Notes: generated from the letters alone by a model not told the origin. A stretch of DNA of 64,000 bases from Flavobacteriales bacterium (GCA_020635355.1 JACJZW010000003.1:1-64000); one strand, 5' to 3'; counted from the stretch's first letter, positions 1 through 10,444 are shown. Program-made: numbers and translations.

Positions 1-148
1 GGAATTCAGATTGTGTAATTCCTCAATGATGTTTTGATCAATATTTTGCTTTTCGCTTTTATTACGATTGGTCTGACGTCTTGCAATTTCTTGGTATAAC
101 TTGTCTGTATCAGGGATGGCTTTTTCATTGATCAATGCCAATTCAAAA
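1..148 (-). pseudogene. Continuation of the ThiF/nitroreductase gene in a shifted frame
   Basis: On the minus strand, removing one T from the T5 run (A5 on the plus strand, 145-149) joins '...SFKF' to 'ELALINEKAIPDTDKLYQE' and then to 'IARRQTNRN', and stays open to base 1. 'RRQTNR' resembles the conserved R-x-T-x-R stretch of nitroreductase-like domains. The gene therefore runs off the window. A homopolymer sequencing error and a genuine mutation are both possible. Confidence 0.65.
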
Positions 149-1574
149 ATTTAAAACTGGCTGTGTTAAAGCTATTCTTCTCTATCAACTTGATCCCATG
201 GTGCGAGCTGGAAAGTGATAGATTTAATGCCGAACATCCCAGTGCTAAATATGCGCCCCACTTATTTATATCAGTATATGGACTATATCTAGATTCTTCC
301 AAGAAGAGAAAAATTTGCTCATCCTTGTACTCCCACTTCCATGGTTGTGCATTCCCACCAGATGGAGCCAGAATGGCGTCTGAAACCAGTTTTCGAACGA
401 GCTCTGGAGTGACTTCTCCTGTTATGGACGGCTTATAGATGTGTACAGGTGGCTGGGAAATGATGGGTTCCGCGACGCTGTGCTTTTCAAGCGTTAGTTT
501 TTGCTTGGATTCATCTGAAATCAAGGTCTCAACGTCGAGGGAATATCGACCAGATGACGTGTGAGTGCCAAGCAAAATACGACGCGCCACATCGGTGGTC
601 ATGCCGCTTCCATAGGTTACTGCAGACGACAATTGCGGCCAGCTGCGTATGGATTCTCCAACTTCAATCAAGCTCCCCTTAAGCCTGGTAGACATCTGTG
701 TTTCATCGATGATGTTGTACAGATACGGTATTTTTTCATCGGTGGTTAAGTCTCTGAGGACATTCAGATCCTCCACTTGGATTAATCCGTGAAAAATTTC
801 CCGATCGGGTTCTAAATCAAATCGTTCAATATCCAGCAATCCCATGTCGCTGGTATCCATCATAACAGGGATCCCGAGTTCCTTACACTTGATTCGAATG
901 TTGAATTTCTCATAGAATCCGTCGCACTCCTCAATACAGAGATCTAGTTTAGTTGGATGGTTTAGGAAGTCTTCAATGTTGGCGTCTGTTATTCCATCAT
1001 GATAACAAACAACTTTGATGAAGGGGTCGATTTCAGCAATGGTACGCGCTGCAATCACGGTCTTCAGCATGCCTATTTTATCAATCCCAGCCTTTATTCG
1101 GTTGAGATTGGTGAGCTCAAGGGTGTCAAAATCAGCTATTCTCAATTCACCACAAATTCGCTCTGACGCAATTGTCACTGCAATGGCCTGACCAACGGAA
1201 AGGCCAACAACTCCGATGGATCTTTTTTGAAGGGAGTCGTGTTCTTCATGGGTGATTTTATATCGATTTCGAATGGTTCGGAGCTGGATAAACTCTTCTT
1301 CCGGGAGGGTGTGAACCAGATTTTTGGACCAAGGATAATAAACCCAAACACCATAATACATCCGGTCACCGGAACCTACCAGCCCCTTTATCTTCTCTTG
1401 AACAAATTCTGTCGTGAGTTCATCTTTCGGATGCAACATCTTGACGTACTCCATCAGCTGTCCATCGAGCTGATCAATGACATTGGAATCGGGGCGAATT
1501 GAATTGAAATAAAGAAGATCGGTTTCCTTATTCAGATCAAGAATCCGCGGGGTATACTCTAAATCTTTATCCAT
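132..1574 (-). CDS. ThiF-type E1-like / nitroreductase fusion protein (Rv1355c family), frameshifted near its 3' end
   Basis: An N-terminal region is followed by a ThiF/MoeB/UBA E1-like Rossmann domain: 'SIGVVGLSVGQAIA' is the nucleotide-binding loop and 'ADFDTLELTNLNR' the conserved E1 segment. Such domains adenylylate C-terminal carboxylates or bind NAD-like nucleotides. After a linker the start of an FMN nitroreductase-like domain follows ('DAILAPSGGNAQPWKWEY'). This domain order is that of Rv1355c-family fusions, whose substrate is unknown to me. I chose the ATG at 1574; the frame is open a little further to a TTG at 1613, but that adds an atypical Cys-rich peptide. The frame stops at 132 inside the nitroreductase domain, and another frame continues the protein to the window edge, so this is a broken or mis-sequenced gene. 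Confidence 0.75.
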   Translation of the reverse strand: MDKDLEYTPRILDLNKETDLLYFNSIRPDSNVIDQLDGQLMEYVKMLHPKDELTTEFVQEKIKGLVGSGDRMYYGVWVYYPWSKNLVHTLPEEEFIQLRTIRNRYKITHEEHDSLQKRSIGVVGLSVGQAIAVTIASERICGELRIADFDTLELTNLNRIKAGIDKIGMLKTVIAARTIAEIDPFIKVVCYHDGITDANIEDFLNHPTKLDLCIEECDGFYEKFNIRIKCKELGIPVMMDTSDMGLLDIERFDLEPDREIFHGLIQVEDLNVLRDLTTDEKIPYLYNIIDETQMSTRLKGSLIEVGESIRSWPQLSSAVTYGSGMTTDVARRILLGTHTSSGRYSLDVETLISDESKQKLTLEKHSVAEPIISQPPVHIYKPSITGEVTPELVRKLVSDAILAPSGGNAQPWKWEYKDEQIFLFLEESRYSPYTDINKWGAYLALGCSALNLSLSSSHHGIKLIEKNSFNTASFKFLNWH

Positions 1575-1706
1575 TTTTTGTCCGTGTACAAGGCACTCTG
1601 TACACCGAGCCAATACCGAACAAAAGTAGAATTGTTGCTACACGGTCAGATAAAAAGATGATCACATGCGAAGCCATATATGAACACTTTCGGAAAATTG
1701 ACGTCC

Positions 1707-1729
1707 AAGGCCCTCATTTACAGGGCCTT
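1707..1729 (-). terminator. Hairpin downstream of the stomatin/NfeD operon
   Basis: A perfect 8-bp inverted repeat (AAGGCCCT, 7-nt loop, AGGGCCTT) lies 12 nt past the stop codon of the stomatin-like gene. There is no clear U-tract after it in the minus direction, so it may be a weak terminator or an mRNA-stabilising 3' hairpin. Confidence 0.4.
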
Positions 1730-1741
1730 CGCTGGCGGGAT

Positions 1742-2668
1742 TTAGGACTTTTGATCGTCGTGTTTGATCACCTTGGTGGCCGAAGCAATAATGCCAGCAA
1801 TGTCCGATAAATCTGAAGGTATGATCATCGAATTGTTGGTCTGAGCAAGCTTGCCAAATTCTGTGAGGTATTGTTCGGCAATACGTAGATTAACCGCGTC
1901 AACTCCGTTCTCTGAACCAATTGATTGCGCAATTGCCTTGATACCATTAGCCGTAGCCACAGCCACAGCTTCAATTTCAGAAGCCCGACCTTCTGCCTCA
2001 TTAATCCTGCGCTGACGTTCTCCTTCTGAGTGCTTTATTTTTTCTTGCTTTTCACCTTCAGCACGGTTGATCTGGGCTTGTTTCTCACCCTCAGATTCGG
2101 CAATTATGGCACGTTTTTCTCGTTCCGCCCGCATCTGCTTTTCCATGGCATCCTTGATACTTTGGGGTGGCGTGATGTTTTTAACCTCGTAACGGGCAAC
2201 CTTTACTCCCCAGGGGTCGCTCGCTTTATCCACCGCATCAACAATACTCACGTTTATCGCATCCCGTTCTTCAAAGGTGGTGTCCAACTCCAGCTTACCA
2301 ATAACAGATCGCATGGTGGTTTGGGCAATTTGAATGGAGGCGAACTTATAATGATCGATGCCATAACTGGCCTTTACGGGATCAATTACCTGAAGGTAAA
2401 GTATACCATCCACTTCCACCGCAATATTATCCTTCGTAATACACGTTTGAGAATCTACATCAATGGCTTGTTCCTTTAAGGAGTGCTTGTACGCAATCCG
2501 ATCAATGAAGGGCACGATAATGTGAAAACCGGCATTAAGCGTTGACGAATATTTACCCAGGCGTTCTACCAAATAGGCCTGTCGCTGAGGTACAATTCGA
2601 ATGGTACGAATCAAAAGGATGAAGAAAAAGAGGGCTGCGCCCAAGAGGATGTAGGTTTGAATATTCAT
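1742..2668 (-). CDS. SPFH/Band 7 stomatin-like membrane protein (paraslipin/QmcA type)
   Basis: 308 residues. An N-terminal membrane anchor (about residues 5-22) is followed by an SPFH/PHB domain ('IRIVPQRQAYLVERLGKY', 'GFHIIVPFIDR', 'ITKDNIAVEVDGILYLQV'). Next is a long charged helix with repeated 'AEGEKQ' units (about 185-235), typical of the oligomerising coiled coil, and a hydrophobic C-terminus. Family members form ring-like scaffolds in membrane microdomains. It starts 3 bp after the NfeD gene ends, the usual NfeD-stomatin operon, and NfeD partners of this kind are thought to work with the scaffold in membrane quality control. The exact function here is unknown. Confidence 0.93.
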   Translation of the reverse strand: MNIQTYILLGAALFFFILLIRTIRIVPQRQAYLVERLGKYSSTLNAGFHIIVPFIDRIAYKHSLKEQAIDVDSQTCITKDNIAVEVDGILYLQVIDPVKASYGIDHYKFASIQIAQTTMRSVIGKLELDTTFEERDAINVSIVDAVDKASDPWGVKVARYEVKNITPPQSIKDAMEKQMRAEREKRAIIAESEGEKQAQINRAEGEKQEKIKHSEGERQRRINEAEGRASEIEAVAVATANGIKAIAQSIGSENGVDAVNLRIAEQYLTEFGKLAQTNNSMIIPSDLSDIAGIIASATKVIKHDDQKS

Positions 2669-2671
2669 GAA

Positions 2672-3130
2672 TTAGGTATTAGTCTTTTTGGTTACAAATA
2701 ATTTGATACTCTCCTTGGAAGTGATTTCTACCACATCACCCACACTGAGTAGTTCCGTTGATTGAATGGTCCAGACAGTACCCCGGAATTCAATCTGGCC
2801 CGATACACCGTCTTCATTTACCCGTGAAACCCGCGCGGATTTGCCAATAAATTCGCCATTAAGTGATTCATCTTTCTCCTCAGTGTCGCTGAAGAAGCGC
2901 TGTTTGAGCACACTTCGAAAAATCAGTAAACTCAGTATAGACGTAAAAAGAAAGACCACCACCTGAAGGGTAATGGAGATGTCGGCCAGGTAACAAATTC
3001 CTGATGTAATCAGCGCACCTAAACCGAAAAATAGGATCACCAGACCTGGGACAAATAATTCGGAGAGTGCCAAGAGAATTCCTAACATCAACCAGAAGGC
3101 TGCCGGATTTTGTAAGAGGGTTATTTCCAT
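2672..3130 (-). CDS. NfeD family membrane protein (short form)
   Basis: 152 residues. Two to three transmembrane helices in the first 75 residues ('FWLMLGILLALSELFVPGLV', then the ITSGICYLADISITLQVVVF region) are followed by a soluble C-terminal OB-fold NfeD domain ('GKSARVSRVNEDGVSGQIEF...VGDVVEITS'). It lacks the ClpP-like protease domain of long NfeD proteins. It sits directly upstream of the stomatin-like gene with a 3-bp gap, so the two are co-transcribed and probably act together in the inner membrane. Confidence 0.9.
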   Translation of the reverse strand: MEITLLQNPAAFWLMLGILLALSELFVPGLVILFFGLGALITSGICYLADISITLQVVVFLFTSILSLLIFRSVLKQRFFSDTEEKDESLNGEFIGKSARVSRVNEDGVSGQIEFRGTVWTIQSTELLSVGDVVEITSKESIKLFVTKKTNT

Positions 3131-3241
3131 AGCGAGGGTAAGATACGACGAATTGCTTTGAACTCGTCTGTATATCTATTACGGAATTAATCCCGGAGAA
3201 GTTACAACCTCTCTTTTGCTCAACGAAAGGACCGGTCCACG

Positions 3242-6200
3242 TTATAATTTAACTATTCGGCGCACAAGAATAGAGCGTCCGGATGTATCCGAAATGTGAA
3301 TGAAGTAGGTGCCAGATGGAAGGTTAGACAACGATGCCGAGAATTGGCTGGATGATTCCCATTCCTGACGCACCCTTCCATGCTGATCAACCAGATGAAC
3401 TAGAAACTCTTTTTGCCTTAGATCATCAGAGATGTTAATGCGAAGCAAATCGGTTGTGGGGTTTGGTCCGATGTTCACATTCAAGCCTTCTTCAGGGTCC
3501 AGACATATGATGGAAGACCACGTGAACGTTCCATCAAAATCGACCTGTTTCAATCGATAACACAGGATATGAGGGAGCGAGAGAACCGCATCTCGATCGG
3601 TGTATTGATAATGATTAAGGTTGTTGGACGTGCCCATGCCTCGTACATGCCCAATTGTTCTGAATTCTCCATTTGGATTGGCTCGCTGGATTTCAAATAC
3701 ATCATTGTTAATTTCTGAGGCCGTGGTCCAAAAGAGCTTGGTTTCTGACGCGGATCTGATGCCTTTAAAGCTGATCAAACTTACGGGTAATGGGCTGTTG
3801 CCATCACCGGCTCCACCACTTCCAGCTCCAACGCCTGAAAAACCGTTACTGTACGTCCCGGAGATACATACATCTGAGCCATTATATGCCGAATCAACCG
3901 ACCAACTATCCGGGTGAACCGATTGTGCAACCGTGCTACTACCAACGGCATTGGTTGTCTTAACCTGAAGGATATCCTTTGCAAATCGGCCGGTTGCAGA
4001 TTTCCAACCCGCTAACTCAGAGGAAGAATAGTACGTCGTGATTTTTACACTCGCGGAGCCATTATTTGTGGTTGGTGTAATCTTGAGGGTCTTGGAGAAG
4101 ATTTGCCGACTAGCCACTGTATTGGTGTCGAAATTCTGAGCCGATGTCCCCGCTGCATCAATTTGCACCACGGTTTCCCCAAAATCATGGCTACTCAGAT
4201 TCCAAATGGAGGCCATTATTTTCCCATTACTCGAATACAGGTGGGCAGAATCATATGGCCCGAGATCAAATGATCTGCTCGAAACCTCGGTCTCTATACC
4301 AGCAGAGGTTAGGCTGTCGTTAACAGGGCCGCTAATTGCAAAATCATCGACCAGAAAACCGTCACGGGAGTAGCCGTTGGAAAAGGCATTGGATACCTTA
4401 AATCGAATTCGAAAACACACATTTTGATTTCCGGATAGAAAGCTAACATCATGCGAACTCGTACTTTTTGAATAGGTCCCAGTCCATCCTGTAAGATCAC
4501 CAAATACCTGATAACTTAATTGACCCGCACTGTTTGGTCCGCGATTGTACCAACCGGTTCCACCTGAATTATCGCTCCCGAGTAATGTCCACGTTTTCCC
4601 TCGATTGGTAGAGTACTCAACCCGTGCCGCAAACGGACCGTTCGAAAACTGGTATTCCATGCTTTTAAGGAAGCTTAATGTATAGGTTCCGGAGGCGGTG
4701 AAGTTAAAGTTAGGGGATAATAACTCGCAGTCCATATCGGTGTCTGTCATGTCATCATCCAAATCAGTGACCCATGCATAAGAACCGTTGTAGTCGCTGC
4801 CATCAAATGAATTGGAAGGGGCTCCTCGTTCCCACAATTGTCGTCCGCCGGAAATGATTCGTCCGCCAAAATGCCACGGATTGGATTCCATATCGCCCCC
4901 ATCCGATGTGGTATATGGCGTACCTTGATTGGGAATCACCTGAATGAAATCTGAATTGGTCAGGGTATCGGAATTATTGATGACTAATGTGACGGAATAA
5001 TATCCTCCTTCACCAAAGGCGAATGAAGGATTTTGCTCGGTAGACTCATATATTCCATCGTTGTTAAAATCCCATTTCCATGAGGTCGCTCCATAGGAAT
5101 CATCGAAAAAATCCACCACATCACCTTCATAGATAATGGTTCTATCGGAACCAAAAAGTGCTTCTATTCTGTTGGAGAAGAATGTGGTTGTATAAACACC
5201 GCGTCCATGGGTTACAGCCATTACCATGGAATCTGACGGGCGATACACAAGCATATCGGTTCGTACGTTTGACATGCCGCTGTTACTCGCTTCCCAGGAC
5301 GTACTACCTCCATTCAAATTTGTGGTACTCCAAACACCTGTTTCAGTTGCTAAGAGGGCACTATCACTTCCCCAAGGACTAAACAACGCCCATCTTACCG
5401 GCATGTCCGGCAAGTCGCCTTCCACTGAGCTCCAGGAGGTTCCCTGATTGGTTGTTTCGTAAACACTGGTTGCGCCATAGTTGGAATAGGTCACCAACAG
5501 GTGGTCAGCATCTCTGGGGTCTTCAGCAATACAACTCACGGTTACCGAGGTGGGAAGTCCGGTTGAAATATTTGCATCGGAAAAACTTCCATTGGCATTT
5601 GAAACCTTAACCACCCGACCATCTTCGGTTCCAACATACACCGAGGTTGGATCATGACTAGAAACGGTTACTGCAGATACCTGGTATCCATTTAAATTCG
5701 ATAGCGTGAGGTTGGATGAGCTAAGTGAACCACCAACATTCGACCATCGGTAGAGCTGATTGGCATTGCTTCCGGAGTAGAGGATGTTATTGTCGTCATC
5801 ATAATCAGAGGCATTAATGAAGTTGCCAACACTTGATGAATAGGAGGTATACGTCACAAATCCATCCGTTGATATCCGTATGTTGTTGTTCGTATAGGCT
5901 GTTAATTGAATGCTCGGTTGATCCTGATCAATGTGGCAGAAGGCACCGTCACCTCCCGTTACCTCATCTGTATAATTCACTCCGCTGTACATAAAGCGTT
6001 GCGAACCATTGTCCTGAGCACCGGTTAGAAAATAATGTGATCCGGCATCCGGATGCATGGCCCCGGCATAAAACTGAGTAACGTTAAAATCGTCATTCGT
6101 CATTTTCCAAACAGGGGGTGATGCAGAAACATCTTCCGTTAAATAGATTCCACCATCATTACCATTAATCAATGTGTCTGAATCACCCGGTTTATACACC

Positions 6201-7504
6201 AGGACATGGTGATCGGAATGCACCTCTGAATAGCCTCCGCAACCAACCCATGACGATAGCTGAGTCCAACTGCTTCCCGAATTGGTTGTTCTAAACATAT
6301 TGATTCCACCAACTACCAGTGTGCTGGCATCATTTGGATCCACAACACCTATCAGGTTATACCATGCCTGATCTCGGGTGAAATCTGTTGAAGATGATGA
6401 ACATTGATCCTGCCATGAAATGGTGGTGCATGTAGACCATGAGGCGCCAGCATTCGTGCTCTTCATTATTTTTTTGATGCCGTATGAAGAACCTTGAACA
6501 AGGGCATAAATGTAATTGCTGTCCGATGGTGCACAAACTAGTTCAATGCGTTGCTCGGAGGCGGAATCAGCGTCGTAAATCAAACTCCAGGTTTTAGCGG
6601 AATCGATTGATTTGTAAATCCCATCTGTGCTGAAGATTCCCATAGCCGCGTACCAGGTTTTGCCATCTGCAGAAAGTTCAACATCGGCACACCTGTCGTA
6701 TTCCGTTCCCCCGGAAGCAGTATATCGCTCCAGCACATTCGTGAAGGATGAACCACCGTCTGTGGAGCGAAACACACCGCCGTAGTTAATGTACCGACTT
6801 CGTGTTCCGGCAACCAGATTACCATCCTGGTCCACAATCAGTTTGGTGACATTGTCGAAATGCCAGCTGTTTGTTGCACTGAGCTGAGACCAGGATTCTC
6901 CGCCATCAGTACTCTTCCATATTCCATTTCCTCTTACGGCATCAACGTTAAAATAGCCTTCGCCGGTCCCAAAATAGAGGATATCCGGGTCAGAAGGATC
7001 CTGAGCCAATGCACAGATAGAAAGGTTGTCAAACAAATCATTAACCGGAGTCCACTCGACCTGAGCAGCAAATAGATCCGTTGTTTTCCATAGACCACCG
7101 GAAACCGATGCCGCGAATGCTGTTTTGCCTGATGCATCATTGGCGTCAAACAAAAGTGCACGCAAGCGACCGCCAACATTTTTTGGCCCACGTTCATTCC
7201 ATGTAATACCACTAATGGCCGCCTTATAATGTCGTTTATTCGCTTGTTGTTCTCGAATCACATTCAGTGCATCCAGCAAACGTTCACGTGGTACTTCACC
7301 GGTAAGTGGATCTCGTGTCCGATCAAATTCTTGTTGCATGGCGAGGTCCATGCGATCATACAAATCCATTTCCAGTTGATTCACTTCATCCGCCAGTATA
7401 CCGGTCTCTGAGGAGTTCCATGATCGACTAATTACCGTGAAGATTGATAGGAAAATAACGGCAACTGCCGCTATGCGGTGAAGGTGTGCATGCGATCTTT
7501 TCAC
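3242..7504 (-). CDS. Giant secreted protein: BNR/sortilin-like beta-propellers, PKD domain, T9SS type A sorting domain
   Basis: 1420 residues with an N-terminal signal segment ('IAAVAVIFLSIFTVIS'). From about residue 100 to 840 there are repeated 'STDGG.SW' Asp-box/BNR motifs ('KSTDGGESWSQL', 'RTTNSGSSWTQL', 'ETTNQGTSWSSV'), the signature of VPS10/sortilin-type propellers. A PKD-like domain follows ('DVVDFFDDSYGATSWKWDF'), then a long beta-rich region. The C-terminus is a type A sorting domain ('NIGPNPTTDLLRINISD'... 'LPSGTYFIHISD'), so the protein should be exported by the type IX system. No catalytic site is recognisable; adhesion or polymer binding is a guess. It neighbours another type IX cargo. 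Confidence 0.9.
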   Translation of the reverse strand: MKRSHAHLHRIAAVAVIFLSIFTVISRSWNSSETGILADEVNQLEMDLYDRMDLAMQQEFDRTRDPLTGEVPRERLLDALNVIREQQANKRHYKAAISGITWNERGPKNVGGRLRALLFDANDASGKTAFAASVSGGLWKTTDLFAAQVEWTPVNDLFDNLSICALAQDPSDPDILYFGTGEGYFNVDAVRGNGIWKSTDGGESWSQLSATNSWHFDNVTKLIVDQDGNLVAGTRSRYINYGGVFRSTDGGSSFTNVLERYTASGGTEYDRCADVELSADGKTWYAAMGIFSTDGIYKSIDSAKTWSLIYDADSASEQRIELVCAPSDSNYIYALVQGSSYGIKKIMKSTNAGASWSTCTTISWQDQCSSSSTDFTRDQAWYNLIGVVDPNDASTLVVGGINMFRTTNSGSSWTQLSSWVGCGGYSEVHSDHHVLVYKPGDSDTLINGNDGGIYLTEDVSASPPVWKMTNDDFNVTQFYAGAMHPDAGSHYFLTGAQDNGSQRFMYSGVNYTDEVTGGDGAFCHIDQDQPSIQLTAYTNNNIRISTDGFVTYTSYSSSVGNFINASDYDDDNNILYSGSNANQLYRWSNVGGSLSSSNLTLSNLNGYQVSAVTVSSHDPTSVYVGTEDGRVVKVSNANGSFSDANISTGLPTSVTVSCIAEDPRDADHLLVTYSNYGATSVYETTNQGTSWSSVEGDLPDMPVRWALFSPWGSDSALLATETGVWSTTNLNGGSTSWEASNSGMSNVRTDMLVYRPSDSMVMAVTHGRGVYTTTFFSNRIEALFGSDRTIIYEGDVVDFFDDSYGATSWKWDFNNDGIYESTEQNPSFAFGEGGYYSVTLVINNSDTLTNSDFIQVIPNQGTPYTTSDGGDMESNPWHFGGRIISGGRQLWERGAPSNSFDGSDYNGSYAWVTDLDDDMTDTDMDCELLSPNFNFTASGTYTLSFLKSMEYQFSNGPFAARVEYSTNRGKTWTLLGSDNSGGTGWYNRGPNSAGQLSYQVFGDLTGWTGTYSKSTSSHDVSFLSGNQNVCFRIRFKVSNAFSNGYSRDGFLVDDFAISGPVNDSLTSAGIETEVSSRSFDLGPYDSAHLYSSNGKIMASIWNLSSHDFGETVVQIDAAGTSAQNFDTNTVASRQIFSKTLKITPTTNNGSASVKITTYYSSSELAGWKSATGRFAKDILQVKTTNAVGSSTVAQSVHPDSWSVDSAYNGSDVCISGTYSNGFSGVGAGSGGAGDGNSPLPVSLISFKGIRSASETKLFWTTASEINNDVFEIQRANPNGEFRTIGHVRGMGTSNNLNHYQYTDRDAVLSLPHILCYRLKQVDFDGTFTWSSIICLDPEEGLNVNIGPNPTTDLLRINISDDLRQKEFLVHLVDQHGRVRQEWESSSQFSASLSNLPSGTYFIHISDTSGRSILVRRIVKL

Positions 7505-7558
7505 AAAAAATAGAATAGCTTACTAAGACTACTCAAATATCGCGATGTCAACTAAAAA

Positions 7559-10444
7559 TTACTGCACCATTAGGCGGGAGAAAATAGTTTGATCCCCTAG
7601 GATGGCGTTGAGGTGATAAATTCCGGGAAGAGGGTTGGACAGTTGAATGAAGACTTCTCCATTAAGATCCATCCTCGAATAGGGTATCTCTTGTCCGAGT
7701 TGATTAGTCACACTTAACTCGATGTTACGATCTCCACCTTTCAAATGAAAGGAGCCTGAGTTGGGATTGGGATAAAGGGTGTACCCCAACTGATTCAATG
7801 ATTGAACCCCAACCAGATCCTTGATAGCGATGGTGTCTGAAACGGTCCCGCAGAAGTTAGTTACCCGGACCCAATAGGTTCCAAAATTGTGAATATTGAC
7901 CGAAGGCTGTGTTGAACCGGTACTCCATTGATAGGATGCGTCCTGGTTGAAGGCATTCAACACAATGGTAAACGGTCGTCTCAATAAGGTGTCATTTCCT
8001 ATGTTCACAACAGGAGTAGTGATAATTTTAGCGAACGTGTTTATCGTTTGCTCCGGACAGGCCTTGGGGTGAATCACCACGGTGTAAGGACCCGATTCAG
8101 TTATGATCAGTGAATCAGCGGTACTTTTATCGGACCATTGGAAAGTGGCTCCGTCATGTTCAACACGCAACGTATCCATGACCTGGTCACAATAGGACGT
8201 GGTGTCTGGCCAGCTTATGTTTGGCGTATGGTCAAAAAATAAATAGATGGAGTCAGTATACTCCATGCACGTGTTTTTAGCAACTAATTGGTAATGACCT
8301 GTTTTTGTTGCATAGATGCCAGAGGAGTTCTCAAGGGTGTTCCAATCGTAAAGTACTCCGGTTATTGGCTGATTGTCGCCAATAAAAAGACTATCCAGGT
8401 CACAGGCATATTGATCAGCCCCAAGATCAAGATTAAAGAGTGAATCACTCTGAACGTTGAAGCTATCCCGATTTGATCCACAGAAATTCCGGATCTCGCC
8501 CCAATACTGGTTAGTTGCCCCAATGGTTAGAGAATTTACGGAATCACCTGTGCTCCATGTATAACTGGTTCGGGAATAGCCCGGATTATTCATGTCCGTC
8601 AAGGTAAATAAAGCGGGACTTAAATGGCAAATCACGGTGTCATTCAAGGGTTTTAGGGATGGTGTTTGAATCGCTATCAACTCAGTGGAATCTTCATGTG
8701 TACAGCCATCTCTGGTCACCATATCAATGTGGAGATACTCCGATCCATCGGATAGCTGTATGGTGATGGAATTGCTATCTGAGCTGGCTTGATCAAATCG
8801 CCATTTGGTGGATGAAATTCGTTCTGCACCGATGAACGAAATCGAGTAGGTTTTAGCTATTGAAGCACAAATTTCTTCAACGGATTGCGATAGTAACTCA
8901 ACCTTTCCGGACGTGAAAAGGGTGTCGTATTGATAGGTTTTGCACGCATCATTATCGGAGGATTGCTCAATCACAAAGGTGCCCTGCTTGAAAAAAACCA
9001 AGGTATCATCCAAAAATGTTGAATGGGTCCCTCCGGATCGCATAAATCGATGATTTGACGTGTCGCTTATGGCATTTCCGGTGCTATCTAAAATGCGATA
9101 GGTCACTTTTGAAGTAGGCTCAACTAACTGTGTTCCATCCAGAGCGAATGTGCCGCAATCCACCTGATTTCGGCTGAAAACTGATTTGGGCTTTTGACGT
9201 ACATAGAGATTAACTCGTCTCATGTAGGTGCCCGGGTAAGGACAATTATTATCTCTGGCGATGACCGTAAATCGATAAGGAGCGGATCGAGCCATACCTG
9301 AATCCGGTCGCCAGGAGAACGTTCCCGACTGAAAAAGAGACGTGTCGCTATGGGTTGAAAAGTCATAACCCGGGATGCTGGAGAACACAGAAATCTTTAC
9401 GGTGTCCGGATCTGGCTTTGGTGTTGGTGGGGGTGGGGTATACACCTGATCACTTGAATAAATATCCAGTTCAAACGAATCGCCCTCACACACGCTATAG
9501 GATGCATTTAAATCCAATTGTGGGAGGTTGTTGTCTTTGCAAGACGTTAAATCCATTTCGGTTTCACGCATGGTAACCGCCACTTTTTGATAGGTTCCAG
9601 CTGTGTCTTTTCGCCATTCGGTGATCTCAATTACCAGCAGCGAGATTTCTGCACAATTAGTTGGAGTAAAGACCGTAAAACCATCAGTTGGGTCAATGTA
9701 AAATCCACGGGGTGGGAACACATTTGGATTTGGTGTTGCTGAGCCCGTTGGATTGTAAACCGTCACGGGATTTGTTGCACTGTAACCGGCACTCCAACTT
9801 GCCGAACCCGAATACGAAGTTTTGGGAGAAATAAGTGCGTAACTGAGTGAATCCCCATCGGGGTCAATGGCACCATTGTCCAAATAATACGGGTTGTTGC
9901 AGCAGTAATAAAATCGCGGTGATTCCCTGAAAACCGGGGAAGAATTGGATGGATACTTTATCGGATCTATCGTGGCAATGATTACGGCATTGGCATTCGC
10001 CGGTCCGGTGGAGATGTTCGTAGGGCGGGATGACAAACCCAGTTCAAAATATAAGTCCGAGCAGCCCAGTAGATTACTGTATGGGGTAGATCGAAAATCA
10101 ATTCGGGTGGTGTACGTGTGTTCTTCCCATCCTTGTCCGGTAAACGAGGTGTTCTTCGGATAACATCCGGGTGTAGCGGTTGCACATAATCTGGTTACCT
10201 CACGTATACTGAATAGGGTGAGTGAAATATCGGCACTTCCACCTGATGCACATTTAAGTTTGGTTGCCCCACTGGGATTAGACGAAGCTGTTCCCTTACA
10301 ATTCCGATAGAAGGTGATGTAGACGTCGAAAACCGAGTCCTGAACCATATCATATCGAACATGGCCCCCGGAGTTGTGACCGGCGCGGGTTATGCCCGGA
10401 ATCAAAGAAAATAAACAACAGAGCAGGAAGTAGATTTTTTTCAT
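7559..10444 (-). CDS. Large secreted T9SS type A cargo protein
   Basis: 961 residues with a signal peptide ('MKKIYFLLCCLFSLIPGITRA'). The N-terminal 300 residues ('AGHNSGGHVRYDMVQDSVFD', Cys-rich, 'DPDGDSLSYALI') match a module common in large Bacteroidota surface proteins. Ig/PKD-like repeats follow, containing 'YTWSTGDSVNSLTI', 'FQWSDKSTADSL' and 'YQWSTGSTQPSV', each a W-S-T/D-x-S-type repeat. The C-terminal 75 residues are a type A sorting domain ('LYPNPNSGSFHLKGGD'... 'LPGIYHLNAI'). It lies 54 bp upstream of the propeller gene on the same strand and may be co-transcribed with it. Function unknown; presumably surface-anchored or released. Confidence 0.88.
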   Translation of the reverse strand: MKKIYFLLCCLFSLIPGITRAGHNSGGHVRYDMVQDSVFDVYITFYRNCKGTASSNPSGATKLKCASGGSADISLTLFSIREVTRLCATATPGCYPKNTSFTGQGWEEHTYTTRIDFRSTPYSNLLGCSDLYFELGLSSRPTNISTGPANANAVIIATIDPIKYPSNSSPVFRESPRFYYCCNNPYYLDNGAIDPDGDSLSYALISPKTSYSGSASWSAGYSATNPVTVYNPTGSATPNPNVFPPRGFYIDPTDGFTVFTPTNCAEISLLVIEITEWRKDTAGTYQKVAVTMRETEMDLTSCKDNNLPQLDLNASYSVCEGDSFELDIYSSDQVYTPPPPTPKPDPDTVKISVFSSIPGYDFSTHSDTSLFQSGTFSWRPDSGMARSAPYRFTVIARDNNCPYPGTYMRRVNLYVRQKPKSVFSRNQVDCGTFALDGTQLVEPTSKVTYRILDSTGNAISDTSNHRFMRSGGTHSTFLDDTLVFFKQGTFVIEQSSDNDACKTYQYDTLFTSGKVELLSQSVEEICASIAKTYSISFIGAERISSTKWRFDQASSDSNSITIQLSDGSEYLHIDMVTRDGCTHEDSTELIAIQTPSLKPLNDTVICHLSPALFTLTDMNNPGYSRTSYTWSTGDSVNSLTIGATNQYWGEIRNFCGSNRDSFNVQSDSLFNLDLGADQYACDLDSLFIGDNQPITGVLYDWNTLENSSGIYATKTGHYQLVAKNTCMEYTDSIYLFFDHTPNISWPDTTSYCDQVMDTLRVEHDGATFQWSDKSTADSLIITESGPYTVVIHPKACPEQTINTFAKIITTPVVNIGNDTLLRRPFTIVLNAFNQDASYQWSTGSTQPSVNIHNFGTYWVRVTNFCGTVSDTIAIKDLVGVQSLNQLGYTLYPNPNSGSFHLKGGDRNIELSVTNQLGQEIPYSRMDLNGEVFIQLSNPLPGIYHLNAILGDQTIFSRLMVQ

